Source: Streptomyces sp. LX-29 | Lineage (GTDB): Bacteria > Actinomycetota > Actinomycetes > Streptomycetales > Streptomycetaceae | NCBI RefSeq assembly: GCF_029541745.1 | Contig: NZ_CP089746.1 | Span: forward strand, 1,116,001-1,180,000 | DNA length: 64,000 nucleotides | Reading direction: 5' to 3' | Shown: one piece after another, positions 54,969-64,000 of the stretch | How positions within the stretch are numbered: position 1 is the first letter of the stretch | How the letters are laid out: every line of letters begins with the position of its first letter | Notes under the pieces: generated by a model | Told to the model about the DNA's origin: nothing | Seen by the model: the letters and a program-made list of their open reading frames with translations, nothing else | Database searches by the model: none | Program-made: the position numbers and the translations under genes

Positions 54969-57364
54969 GCGCCCCGGCCGCCTCCGCCGACACGCTCACC
55001 ACCGAGCTGGTCGTCGGTGGAATGACCTGCGCGGCGTGCGTGGCGCGGGTGGAGAAGAAGCTGGGCCGGGTCGAGGGCGTGAGCGCCACCGTCAACCTCG
55101 CCACCGGGCGGGCCCGGGTCAGCCACCCCGCCGAGGTCACCGTCGAGGAGCTGGTGGCGGTGGTGGAGGGCGCCGGCTACACCGCCGAACTCCCACCCCA
55201 GCCGCGGTCGCGGGACGACTCCGACGCGACCGGGGGCCCGGACGCCGAGGAGACCGAGAGGACCGCGGACCGGTTCCGGCTGCTGATCACCACCCTGCTG
55301 TCGGTCCCGGTGCTGGTCCTGTCCATGGTCCCGGCGCTGCAGTTCCGCAACTGGCAGTGGCTGTGCTTCGTGCTCGCCGCGCCGGTCGCGGTCTGGAGCG
55401 CCTGGCCGTTCCATGAGCGGGCGCTGCGCGGCGTCAAGCACGGCGGCGCGACCATGGACACCCTGGTCTCGCTGGGCGTGATCGCCTCCTTCGCCTGGTC
55501 CACGTACGCGCTGTTCTTCGGCGGGGCCGGCGAGCCGGGGATGAGCATGCCGTTCACCCTGCTGCCGACCGCCTCCGGCGAGACCGCGCACGTCTATTTG
55601 GAAGCCGCCGTCGCCGTCACCCTGTTCGTGCTCACCGGGCGCCGGCTGGAGGCGCGCGCCCGGCGCGGCACCGGCTCCGCGCTGCGCGCCCTGGCCTCGC
55701 TGGCCGTGAAGGACGTGCTGGTGCGCGACGCGCGCGGCGCCGAGCAGCGGGTGCCGATCGAGCGGCTGCGGGTCGGCGACCTGTTCGTGGTGCGGCCCGG
55801 CGAGCGGGTGGCCACCGACGGCGTGGTCACCGAGGGCAGCTCTGCGCTGGATCTCTCGCTGGTCACCGGCGAGAGCGCGCCGGTCGAGGTGGGTCCGGGC
55901 TCCGCGGTGGTCGGTGGCGCGGTCAACTCCGGCGGACTGCTGGAGGTGCGGGCCGAGGCGGTCGGCGCCGACACCCAGCTGGCCCGTATCGCCCAGTTGG
56001 TCTCCGACGCCCAGGCGGGCAAGGCGCGGGTGCAGCGGCTCGCGGACGCGGTCGCCGAGGTCTTCGTGCCGGCCGTGCTGGCCATCGCCGTCACGGTGCT
56101 CGGCTTCTGGCTGGGCGCCGGTGTCGACCCGCAGGCTGCGATCACCGCGGCGGTGGCCGTGCTGGTCGTCGCCTGCCCCTGCGCCCTCGGTCTGGCCACC
56201 CCCACCGCGCTGCTGGCCGCCACCGGCCGCGGCGCCCAGCTCGGCATCCTGGTCAGCGGCCCGCAGGCGCTGGAGGGCCTGCGCCGCGTGGACACCGTGG
56301 TGTTGGACAAGACCGGCACGCTGACGGTCGGCGTCATGGACGTGGTCGAGCTGACCGCCCGCGCCGACGGGCTCGGCGCCGAGGAGGCGCTGCGGCTGGC
56401 CGGCGCGGTCGAGCAGGGTTCGGAGCACCCGGTCGGCAGGGCCGTGGTCGCCCACGCCCGGCGCGGCGCCCCCGACACCGCGCTCCCCGCCGTCACCGAC
56501 TTCGCGGCCACCGCCGGCCTCGGCGTCAGCGGTCGTGTCGACGGGCGCCGGATCGAGGTCCTCCGCCCGGACGCGGCGCCCTCCTCGCCGGCCGCTACGG
56601 AGGAGAAGTCCACCGCCGCGGCGGGTGCGCCGGAGGCGGCCGAGGCCGCCGCGCTCCCCGCCGAACTCGCCGCGGCGGTCCGCGCGGCCGAGGAGGCCGG
56701 GCAGACGGCGGTGCTGCTGCGGGTCGACGGCGTGCCGGAGGCGGTGATCGCCCTGGGCGACACGCTGCGCTCCGGGAGCTACCGCGCGGTCGACCACCTC
56801 AAGCGACTCGGGCTGCGCCCGGTGCTCGCCACCGGGGACAGCGAACCCGCGGCCCGCGCGGTCGCCGAGAAGCTGGGCATCGAGGAGGTGCACGCCCGCA
56901 TCACGCCGGAGGGCAAGGCCGAGCTGGTCAGCGGCCTGCGCGAGCGCGGGCACCGGGTCGCGTTCATCGGCGACGGCGTCAACGACGCGGCCGCGCTCGC
57001 CGGCGCCGACCTCGGCATCGCCATGGGCAGCGGCACCGACGCGGCGATCGGAGCCGCCGATGTGACGCTCGTCCGCGAGGACATGGCCGCGGTGGCGGAC
57101 GCGGTGCGGCTGGCACGCCGCACGCTGGGCACCATCCGGGCCAACCTCGTCTGGGCCTTCACCTACAACGTGCTGACCGTCCCGCTGGCCGCCGTCGGCT
57201 GGCTCAATCCGATGGTCGCCTCCGCCGCGATGTCCGCCAGCTCGGTCATCGTGGTCTGCAACAGCCTCCGGCTGCGCAACTGGCAGCCGTCCCCCGCCGC
57301 CCGTCCGGCGGGCGGCCGCCCGCGCCGCCCGCGCGTGAGCACCGAAGCCGTCTGGGAGCGATGA
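54965..57364 (+). CDS. copA: Cu(I)-translocating P1B-type ATPase
   Basis: 799 residues. One N-terminal heavy-metal domain with GGMTCAACVARVEKKLG (C22 and C25), eight helices, actuator loop TGES (LVTGESAPVEVG), transport site CPC (C404-P-C406 in VACPCALGLATPTALLAATG), phosphorylation motif DKTGTLT at D448, the SEHP helix (EQGSEHPVGRAVVAH) and GDGVNDAAALAGADLGIAMG. The TM7-8 signature YNVLTVPLAAVGWLNP and MSASSV is that of PIB-1 copper(I) exporters. It pumps Cu(I) out of the cytoplasm. Coupled to the genes on both sides by ATGA overlaps. Confidence 0.95.
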   Translation: MSAPAASADTLTTELVVGGMTCAACVARVEKKLGRVEGVSATVNLATGRARVSHPAEVTVEELVAVVEGAGYTAELPPQPRSRDDSDATGGPDAEETERTADRFRLLITTLLSVPVLVLSMVPALQFRNWQWLCFVLAAPVAVWSAWPFHERALRGVKHGGATMDTLVSLGVIASFAWSTYALFFGGAGEPGMSMPFTLLPTASGETAHVYLEAAVAVTLFVLTGRRLEARARRGTGSALRALASLAVKDVLVRDARGAEQRVPIERLRVGDLFVVRPGERVATDGVVTEGSSALDLSLVTGESAPVEVGPGSAVVGGAVNSGGLLEVRAEAVGADTQLARIAQLVSDAQAGKARVQRLADAVAEVFVPAVLAIAVTVLGFWLGAGVDPQAAITAAVAVLVVACPCALGLATPTALLAATGRGAQLGILVSGPQALEGLRRVDTVVLDKTGTLTVGVMDVVELTARADGLGAEEALRLAGAVEQGSEHPVGRAVVAHARRGAPDTALPAVTDFAATAGLGVSGRVDGRRIEVLRPDAAPSSPAATEEKSTAAAGAPEAAEAAALPAELAAAVRAAEEAGQTAVLLRVDGVPEAVIALGDTLRSGSYRAVDHLKRLGLRPVLATGDSEPAARAVAEKLGIEEVHARITPEGKAELVSGLRERGHRVAFIGDGVNDAAALAGADLGIAMGSGTDAAIGAADVTLVREDMAAVADAVRLARRTLGTIRANLVWAFTYNVLTVPLAAVGWLNPMVASAAMSASSVIVVCNSLRLRNWQPSPAARPAGGRPRRPRVSTEAVWER

Positions 57365-57849
57365 CCGCAGTGAAGTTCGACCTCTCCTCCGTGCGCACCG
57401 CGCTGGCCCCGGTGGCCGCCTTCGCCGTGGCGCTGGGCGGGCTCACCGCCTGGACCGCCGCGGGCGCCGCGGGCACCCCCGCCGAGCTGTCGGTGACCCG
57501 GGCCCGGATGCTGCTCCCGTCCAACCCGGACATCACGGCGGCCTTCTTCGACATCCGCAACGAGGGCGGAGCCGACGACGAGCTGGTGCGCATCACCTCG
57601 CCCGCCACCGACGGCCGGATCATGCTCAGCCGCAACATCGACCGCAACGGCGTGGGCACCATGCGGATGGTGGAGTCGACGACCGTGCCGGCCGACGACA
57701 CACTGCGCATGTCGACCTCCAGCGTCGATGTCATGGTGGACGACCCGCCGCCGCTGCGCGCCGGCGACCGGATGCCGTTCACCCTGCACTTCCGGGACAG
57801 CGACCCGATCCGCGTGGAGGCGTTGGTCGTCCCCGCGGGTCGGCTCTGA
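57361..57849 (+). CDS. PCuAC-like periplasmic copper chaperone, altered ligands
   Basis: 162 residues. A signal sequence (ALAPVAAFAVALGGLTAWTAA) precedes a single beta-sandwich of the PCu(A)C type: AELSVTRARMLLPSNPDITA, AAFFDIRNEGGADDELVRI, RMVESTTVPADDTLRMST and RAGDRMPFTLHFRDSDPIRV follow family order. PCuAC delivers Cu(I) to cytochrome oxidase. The canonical ligands are H-M-x-M and a second H-x-M; here the first His position reads Ser (MLSRNI) and the second reads Asp (VDVM), while Met residues remain. Copper affinity may be reduced or metal specificity altered. ATG 57361 overlaps the copA stop. Confidence 0.82.
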   Translation: MTAVKFDLSSVRTALAPVAAFAVALGGLTAWTAAGAAGTPAELSVTRARMLLPSNPDITAAFFDIRNEGGADDELVRITSPATDGRIMLSRNIDRNGVGTMRMVESTTVPADDTLRMSTSSVDVMVDDPPPLRAGDRMPFTLHFRDSDPIRVEALVVPAGRL

Positions 57850-57948
57850 CCCCGGCCCACGGGCCGGTGGCGGGCCGACCGCGGGCGCGCGGTGGACCGT
57901 GCGCGCCGCGATCGGCCGCACGGCCGGCCGGGGGTGGGCGGATACGGG

Positions 57949-57992
57949 GACGGGCCGGTGGGCGCGCGGTCGCGCGTGCCCACCGGCCCGTC
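57949..57992. terminator. Bidirectional terminator
   Basis: GACGGGCCGGTGGGC (57949-57963) pairs exactly with GCCCACCGGCCCGTC (57978-57992) with further GCGCG/CGCGT pairing in the loop. It separates the copper operon from the convergent sigma-factor gene. Confidence 0.9.
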
Positions 57993-58001
57993 GTGTGTGC
58001 G

Positions 58002-58730
58002 TCAGCGGGAGCCGGCCAGCGCGGGCTGTCGCCGCCGCGCGGCCGCCCGGGGACGAGCGGCCGGCTGGGCGGGCGCGGGCACCGCGCCGACCGGGGTCAC
58101 CCCGGTGCCGGCGCCGGATGCCCCGACGACGTCCGGGCATGCGGAGTCGGAGGTGTCCGCGGCCTCCCGCTCGGCGGCGGTCAGCTGCTGCACCAGCGCC
58201 TCGCGGGCGCGGGCCACTCGGGAGCGCACGGTGCCGACGGGGCAGCCGGCGACGTCGGCGGCCTCGGCGTAGGGCAGACCCAGCAGCTGGGTGAGGACGA
58301 ACGCCTCCCGGCGCTCGTACGGCAGCAGGGCCAGCAGCTGGGAGAGCGCCACTCCCTCGTCGAAGCCGAAGTCCGGCAGGGCGCGGCACTGCGTGCGCTC
58401 CGCGGCGGCCTGCCAGTCGTCGGTGTCCGAGAGTCGGGGCCGGGCCGCGTTGCGGCGCAGCCGGTCGACGACCGCGCGGCGCGCGATGGACAGCAGCCAG
58501 GTGCGCGCCGAGGAGCGCGCCTCGAAGCGGGGCAGTCCGCTCAGCGCCCGCAGATAGGTCTCCTGGACCAGGTCGTCGGCGGACTGCGGGTCGTCGCTGA
58601 GTCGCGAGACATACCGCCACACGTCGCCGCGGGTGGAGCGGATGAACCGGTCCACGGCCTCGGCGTCGCCCCCGCGCGCCGCCAGCGCGCAGGCGGTCAG
58701 CGCCTCGTCGTCACGCTCGCGGTCACGCAC
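58002..58730 (-). CDS. ECF sigma factor
   Basis: 242 residues. Region 2 is seen in DDPQSADDLVQETYLRALSG and ARTWLLSIARRAVVDRLRRN, region 4 in ALLPYERREAFVLTQLLGLP and EAADVAGCPVGTVRSRVARA. A non-conserved C-terminal tail of about 55 residues (Ala/Pro/Arg-rich) follows. GTG 58730 was chosen because GGAG lies six bases upstream and any earlier start would run into the divergent zinc-finger gene. It is divergent from a 60-residue ZAS protein and convergent with the copper operon, so the pair may sense copper or redox stress; its target promoters are not identified. Confidence 0.92.
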   Translation of the reverse strand: MRDRERDDEALTACALAARGGDAEAVDRFIRSTRGDVWRYVSRLSDDPQSADDLVQETYLRALSGLPRFEARSSARTWLLSIARRAVVDRLRRNAARPRLSDTDDWQAAAERTQCRALPDFGFDEGVALSQLLALLPYERREAFVLTQLLGLPYAEAADVAGCPVGTVRSRVARAREALVQQLTAAEREAADTSDSACPDVVGASGAGTGVTPVGAVPAPAQPAARPRAAARRRQPALAGSR

Positions 58731-58818
58731 GGGCTGCTCCGTTCGGGATGGTGACGCACGAGGTGGACGGGGAGAACGGCGTTCGAGGAACGCGACGAGC
58801 GAAGGGACGAGAGACGAT

Positions 58819-59001
58819 ATGAGCGTGGACTGCACAGATTTTCGTACCGCCATCTCCGCTCGCGTCGACGGTGAGGCGCTGCCGCCGGAGGTACCGGATG
58901 CGGTCCTCGACGCGCATCTGGCGAGATGCCCGCGGTGCCGCGAGTGGGCCCGTCGGGTGTGGCGGCTGCGGCAGCTGACGGCCCGGGTGGCCGGCTGCTG
59001 A
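58819..59001 (+). CDS. Zinc-finger (ZAS/zf-HC2) anti-sigma-like protein
   Basis: 60 residues. DCTDFRTAISARVDGEALPP then HLARCPRCREWARRVWRLRQ, with the H-x3-C-x2-C signature of the anti-sigma ZAS domain. There is no membrane helix after the zinc motif, so it is the soluble short form, likely a cytoplasmic anti-sigma factor or a redox sensor for the divergent ECF factor 89 bp away. ATG 58819 follows GAGACGATA. Shorter than the gene-finding threshold. Confidence 0.85.
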   Translation: MSVDCTDFRTAISARVDGEALPPEVPDAVLDAHLARCPRCREWARRVWRLRQLTARVAGC

Positions 59002-59286
59002 GACCGTCTCCGGCGAGCGGCGCGCTCCCGTGGAGCGGGCCGCCGAGCGGCGCTCCGACGTGGCGGGAGCGGGCGCGCCGGAGGTAGGCGCGTCGTGGTC
59101 CGGCACGAGGTCCGGCACACCGAAGGCCGGTGCGCCGAGGGTCGCATGCCATGACGGCATCGCCCGGTTGAGGACAGGTGTCATCGCCTGTGGTCCTTCC
59201 AGGAATCCGAACATATGCCGCAAACCCCTCGTCGAGGGGGAGGCGGCGGTGGTCCGGTGACGTGATCGGTGGCTCGTGGCGCGCCG
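59002..59286. other. Convergent gap between ZAS and His/Met-rich membrane genes
   Basis: 285 bp without a supported gene. A minus-strand frame from 59184 with GGAAGGA upstream begins MTPVLNRAMPSWHATLGAP, but runs antisense through the ZAS gene and was rejected. No perfect terminator was seen. Confidence 0.4.
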
Positions 59287-59979
59287 TCAGCCGACGGCGG
59301 CCACCGCCGGTGGACCACGGGTGGCGATGACATGGACGAGCAGCAGGTGGCGCAGTCGCTCCGGGGCCGCGTGACGCGCCGCCCGGACCCGGTGCGGCAC
59401 GGCCACCGGGCGGACGCCCGGGAGGAAGCGGCGCAGCAGCGGGTCGACGATGCGCACGGCCAGCGTGCGGCCGAGCCGGAAGGCGGCCTGCTCGCCGCCG
59501 GACAGCCAGGCCCCGCAGACCAGGGCGACCAGGACGTGCGCCGACCACATGCCCACGGCGTTGTACCCACCGTGGGACATCGAGTGGCCGGCCATGGCCG
59601 CGTGGCCCGCCTGCTGGCCGGCGGCGGCGACCAGGTCGCCGCAGACCAGGTCCGAGGGGGACAACCCGGCCTCGGACAGCGGGGTGTGACCCGCCGTCGG
59701 ATCCGGCCGCGGGGCGGTGTTCTGGGCGTAGGTGAAGAGGTTGTGCAGCGCCAACTGCGCGCCGACGGTCGCAGCCGTGATCACCAGCGGCCCGCGCTCG
59801 CGGCCCGCGATGCCCCAGGCCGCGACCCCGGTGGCCAGCAGCGAACCGGCCACCGCCCACAGCGGGATGTCGGAGCCCGACATGACCGCGTGCCCCAGGG
59901 CAGCGAGCAGCACACAGACCGCTGCGAACACCGCGGCTCGCAGCGCCCGCAGTACGTGCCCGACATGCCGCGCTTCCAT
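59287..59979 (-). CDS. His/Met-rich integral membrane protein
   Basis: 230 residues with four to five helices (about residues 13-34, 38-58, 64-84, 144-162). Between helices 3 and 4 lies an exposed loop containing AGQQAGHAAMAGHSMSHGGY, with HAAM, HSMSH and a later MWSAH motif: a pattern typical of copper-binding loops. The C-terminal 60 residues are basic and cytoplasmic. It is not a named family I recognise. Located beside the ECF/ZAS pair and the copper operon, so a copper sensing or transport role is likely but unproven. ATG 59979 was chosen by N-terminal conservation. Confidence 0.75.
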   Translation of the reverse strand: MEARHVGHVLRALRAAVFAAVCVLLAALGHAVMSGSDIPLWAVAGSLLATGVAAWGIAGRERGPLVITAATVGAQLALHNLFTYAQNTAPRPDPTAGHTPLSEAGLSPSDLVCGDLVAAAGQQAGHAAMAGHSMSHGGYNAVGMWSAHVLVALVCGAWLSGGEQAAFRLGRTLAVRIVDPLLRRFLPGVRPVAVPHRVRAARHAAPERLRHLLLVHVIATRGPPAVAAVG

Positions 59980-60144
59980 GACGCCCTCATCGTTGCACCC
60001 GCGTCCGGCGGCGTGACGCCGGGGGCCTGATGACACGCCATTGCGGACAAGGCTCCGCCCCGTACCTCGGCCCTGTGGTACGGGGCGGTGAGGGGCCGCC
60101 GGCTCGGGGGGACGTTCCGGCGGTCCGCTCTGCTCGCGGTCTGG

Positions 60145-60173
60145 CTGGCGCCATGGCTGGCGTATGGCGCCAG
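60145..60173. promoter_or_regulatory. Large palindrome upstream of GAF regulator
   Basis: CTGGCGCCAT (60145-60154) and ATGGCGCCAG (60164-60173) are exact inverted repeats with a 9-nt spacer. The gap 59980-60341 contains no gene. A regulator dimer of the size of the adjacent GAF protein would fit. Confidence 0.5.
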
Positions 60174-60200
60174 TGAAGCGCGATACGGCGCCGAGCGGAA

Positions 60201-60240
60201 GGGTGCGCGCGGCACCGCGTCGGATGTTCCGCGCGCACCC
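60201..60240. promoter_or_regulatory. 12-bp inverted repeat upstream of GAF regulator
   Basis: GGGTGCGCGCGG (60201-60212) and CCGCGCGCACCC (60229-60240) are exact reverse complements around 16 nt, about 100 bp before the start codon. Operator or leader hairpin. Confidence 0.45.
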
Positions 60241-60341
60241 CGGGTGAAACCGCCGCCGACGGGACGTCTTCGCACCGTTGCGGGCGGCCCGCCCGGCGAG
60301 GGAGGGTGGACCGCACGGACCGGACGGCGGAAGAGCGGACG

Positions 60342-61691
60342 ATGAACGCGGAGTCATGCCCGAGGTCGCAAGTCCCCGTGGCCAACCCCTGGCTGGCGAT
60401 GGCGCCGGACACGGATCCGGCGGAGCGTTCCCGCGCGGTGCGCCGCGCCCATGAGACGTTCCTGACCGAGGGCGCCGTCGACCCCGCCGTACGGCAGGTG
60501 GTGGCGGCCTCCTGGCGGCGCTCCGCGGCGGCGCTGGTGGTCCCCGAGTCGATGGCCCCGATCGAGCTGGGCGACGCGGAGCTGGAGGCGTACCGCGCCG
60601 AGCATCCGCTGGCCCGGGTGATGCCCCTGTTCCGGGAGTTGTTGGGGAGCATCGCCCATGACGGCGCCCATCTGCTGGCGGTCTCCGACGAACGCGGCCG
60701 GTTGCTGTGGGTGGAGGGGCACCGGGGCGTCCGGGACCGCGCGGAGGGCATGAACTTCGTGGCCGGGGCCCGGTGGGACGAGCGGCACGCGGGCACCAAC
60801 GCGCCGGGCACCTCGCTGGCGCTGGACCACGCGGTGCAGATCTTCGCCTCCGAGCACTACAACCGCCGGGTGCAGCACTGGAGCTGCGCCGCGGCCCCGG
60901 TGCACGACCCGCACACCGGCCGGCTGTTGGGCGCGGTCGACCTCACCGGGGGCGACCACCTGGCGTCCCCGCACAGCCTGGCCCTGGTGCGCGCCACCGC
61001 CCGCGCGGCGGAGGCGCAGCTGATGGCCCTGACGCCGCGGGCCAGTGGGCCGCGGACCACCCTGACCGCCCTGGGACGTGACGAGGCGCTGCTGACCGGC
61101 GACGGCTTACGGCTGCGGCTCGGCCGTCGGCACAGCGAGATCATGGTGCTGCTGGCCGGCCATCCCGAGGGGCTCACCGGCGACCGGCTGACGGTCGAGC
61201 TGTACGGCGAGCGGGCGGACCGGCGCTCCCCCGTCACCCTCCGCGCGGAGCTGTCGCGGCTGCGCCGCCTGGTGGGGCCGCTGCTCGCCTCGCGCCCGTA
61301 CCGGCTGTGCGCGCCCATGGCGGCCGATATGACGGTCGCCGCGGAGCAGTTGGCGGCGGGCGACGTCTACGGCGCGCTGCGCACCTATCGGGGTCCGCTG
61401 CTGCCTCTGTCGGAGGCGCCGGGCGTGCGCCGCATGCGGCGGCTGCTGGAGGACCGGCTGCGGCGCGCGGTGCTCGCCGGCGGGGACGCCGAGTTGCTCT
61501 GTCGGTGGGTGGAGTCGCCGTGGGGGGAGGACGACCTGGAGGTCCACGAGGTGCTGCTGACGGCCCTCCCGGCGCGCGCCCCGGCCCGCGCCGCCCTCGT
61601 CCCCCACACCGAGCGGCTGCGGGCCGCCTACGGCCTGGGCGCGGCACCGCGCGGGGGCGACGCAACGTCCGCGCAACGTCGTCGCGGCTAG
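60342..61691 (+). CDS. GAF-domain regulator with a TTA codon
   Basis: 449 residues. The N-terminus carries a helical region ([20 protein letters not shown]) and a GAF domain (about residues 80-215: [60 protein letters not shown]), typical of AcoR-type sensors. The C-terminal half lacks an AAA+ sigma-54 domain and instead has a helix-turn-helix-like region ([20 protein letters not shown]). Leu256 is encoded by TTA (61107-61109), so it should need bldA. ATG 60342 has GGAAGAG upstream. It precedes an ExaC-type aldehyde dehydrogenase by 64 bp and probably activates it. Confidence 0.88.
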   Translation: MNAESCPRSQVPVANPWLAMAPDTDPAERSRAVRRAHETFLTEGAVDPAVRQVVAASWRRSAAALVVPESMAPIELGDAELEAYRAEHPLARVMPLFRELLGSIAHDGAHLLAVSDERGRLLWVEGHRGVRDRAEGMNFVAGARWDERHAGTNAPGTSLALDHAVQIFASEHYNRRVQHWSCAAAPVHDPHTGRLLGAVDLTGGDHLASPHSLALVRATARAAEAQLMALTPRASGPRTTLTALGRDEALLTGDGLRLRLGRRHSEIMVLLAGHPEGLTGDRLTVELYGERADRRSPVTLRAELSRLRRLVGPLLASRPYRLCAPMAADMTVAAEQLAAGDVYGALRTYRGPLLPLSEAPGVRRMRRLLEDRLRRAVLAGGDAELLCRWVESPWGEDDLEVHEVLLTALPARAPARAALVPHTERLRAAYGLGAAPRGGDATSAQRRRG

Positions 61692-61755
61692 CCTCCCGCG
61701 CACCGCCCGCCCGCGCGTGCGCGCGAGGGCGGGGACACCGATGGAGGAGGCCCCC

Positions 61756-63278
<1,523 letters not shown>

Positions 63279-63279
<1 letters not shown>

Positions 63280-63725
63280 TGGGTGCGCTGGAGCGACCGT
63301 CAGCCGACGACGGGGTGGAGCGGGTCGCGCTCACCGACGCCGCCGCGCGGCTGCTGCGACGGCTGAGCGACGCGCACGGCCCGCTGATGTTCCACCAGTC
63401 GGGCGGCTGCTGCGACGGCTCCTCGCCCATGTGCTACCCGCGCGGCGAGTTCCGCACCGGCGGCTCCGACGTGCTGCTCGGGTCGCTGACGGTGCGGGGC
63501 GTGCCGGAGCCGATCGGCTTCTGGATGGCCGCCGACCAGTTCGCGCGGTGGCGGCACACCCATCTGACGGTCGACGTGGTGCCGGGCCGGGGCAGCGGGT
63601 TCTCGCTGGAGGCGCCGGAAGGGGTGCGCTTCCTGATCCGCTCCCGGCTGCTGGCGGACGCCGACCCGGGCGCGGGCGGTACCGGCCCCGCGGACCGGAC
63701 TCCCCGGCCCGGCCCGGCGGGCTAG
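63279..63725 (+). CDS. DUF779 protein
   Basis: 148 residues. MFHQSGGCCDGSSPMCYPRG is the Cys-rich family signature and HTHLTVDVVPGRGSGFSLEA the C-terminal conserved part. DUF779 genes are regularly paired with aldehyde dehydrogenases; the Cys residues suggest metal binding or redox activity, perhaps maturation of the dehydrogenase. Its ATG shares one base with the aldehyde dehydrogenase stop. Its own stop overlaps the stop of the convergent EAL gene in the palindrome CTAG. Confidence 0.92.
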
Positions 63726-64000
63726 CTCGCGTCCGCCAGCACCAGGGTGTGCAGCCGCTCGGGCGGCCCGGGGCGGGCGTAGTACCAGCCCTGGGCCGTG
63801 TCGCAGCCCAGCAGCCGCAGATGCTCGGCCTGCACCCCGGTCTCCACACCCTCGACCGTGACGGCGAGGTCGAGGGTGTGGGCCAGGGAGACGATGCCCT
63901 CGACGATCTTCACATCGACCGGGTCGGCGGGCGCGTGCTGCATGCCGCGCGTGAAGGAACGATCCAGCTTGAGGGTGCTGACGGGCAGCCGGCGCAGGTA
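63722..64000 (-). CDS. EAL-domain c-di-GMP phosphodiesterase, C-terminal part
   Basis: The gene runs off the window end; only the last 92 codons are present. They contain STLKLDRSFTRGM (the conserved metal-binding K-x-D), IVSLAHTLDLAVTVEGVETG (EGVET) and LRLLGCDTAQGWYYARPGPP, the final motifs of an EAL domain, all with catalytic residues intact. EAL proteins hydrolyse cyclic di-GMP, which controls development in Streptomyces. Upstream sensor or GGDEF domains cannot be seen. Confidence 0.93.
   Translation of the reverse strand, partial: YLRRLPVSTLKLDRSFTRGMQHAPADPVDVKIVEGIVSLAHTLDLAVTVEGVETGVQAEHLRLLGCDTAQGWYYARPGPPERLHTLVLADAS

Noticed and set aside
58723..59184. Minus-strand open frame starting MTPVLNRAMPSWH with GGAAGGA upstream
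   Set aside because: It runs antisense through the whole ZAS gene and into the ECF gene start, and its sequence is Pro/Arg-rich without motifs; better explained as a shadow.
61741..61755. ATG start for the aldehyde dehydrogenase
   Set aside because: The ATG overlaps the GGAGGAGG ribosome site that serves the GTG at 61756, and the GTG start gives the usual family N-terminus.
63722..63725. Shared stop palindrome CTAG of the DUF779 and EAL genes as a regulatory feature
   Set aside because: Convergent overlapping stops in CTAG arise by chance and have no known regulatory meaning.

Overview
The window is a piece of a very GC-rich actinomycete chromosome, almost certainly Streptomyces. The evidence is codon usage with near-universal G/C third positions, an RbpA gene preceded by a sigma-R type promoter, adjacent Ppm/Lnt genes, a SpoIIE-type phosphatase, a MocR/YczE pair, and two regulator genes that each carry a rare TTA codon (the bldA signature). 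I see no tRNA, rRNA, CRISPR array, insertion sequence or prophage. All assignments come from reading the sequence; no database search was run.

Layout. 1-5 kb: TetR regulator and DHFR-like reductase, LysE exporter overlapping a diaminopropionate ammonia-lyase-like enzyme, and a divergent LysR regulator. 5-11 kb: TTA-containing TetR, FprA-type ferredoxin reductase, ArsR/Old Yellow Enzyme divergent pair with a clear operator, and a six-Asp-box propeller protein. 11-19 kb: uracil-DNA glycosylase, DUF2510/scramblase-like protein, BadF-type sugar kinase, CbiX-like protein without its active-site motif, lactonase, FUSC membrane protein, CsbD, Lrp. 19-31 kb: orphan ABC binding lipoprotein, YjbQ, flavin monooxygenase, a lutABC lactate-oxidation operon running into a GH2 beta-galactosidase, DUF2264 protein, peroxiredoxin, ankyrin protein.

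31-47 kb: a small membrane protein coupled to an FtsK-like protein whose nucleotide-binding motifs look degenerate, the MocR/YczE divergent pair, rbpA, a large nested intergenic duplication, fxsA, a six-gene Mrp/Mbh-type cation/proton antiporter operon (first gene only 58 aa), then ppm overlapping lnt, an amidohydrolase and an Lrp regulator. 47-53 kb: small zinc-ribbon-like protein, Tat-type nuclease/phosphatase, acyl-CoA dehydrogenase, SpoIIE phosphatase, PIG-L deacetylase.

53-60 kb is the most interesting part. A stand-alone isocyanide (isonitrile) synthase of the DIT1/PvcA/IsnA family is divergent from a tightly coupled copper operon: a Met/His-rich small membrane protein, a Cu(I) P1B-type ATPase and a PCuAC-like periplasmic copper protein. 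An ECF sigma factor with a divergent zinc-finger anti-sigma-like protein and a His/Met-rich membrane protein follow. Isonitriles bind copper, so this may be an undescribed copper-linked isonitrile system. 60-64 kb: TTA-containing GAF regulator, ExaC-type aldehyde dehydrogenase, DUF779 protein, and the C-terminal part of an EAL-domain phosphodiesterase cut by the window edge.

A window-wide peculiarity is that many intergenic gaps contain locus-specific, GC-rich tandem repeats (17 to 268 bp units).
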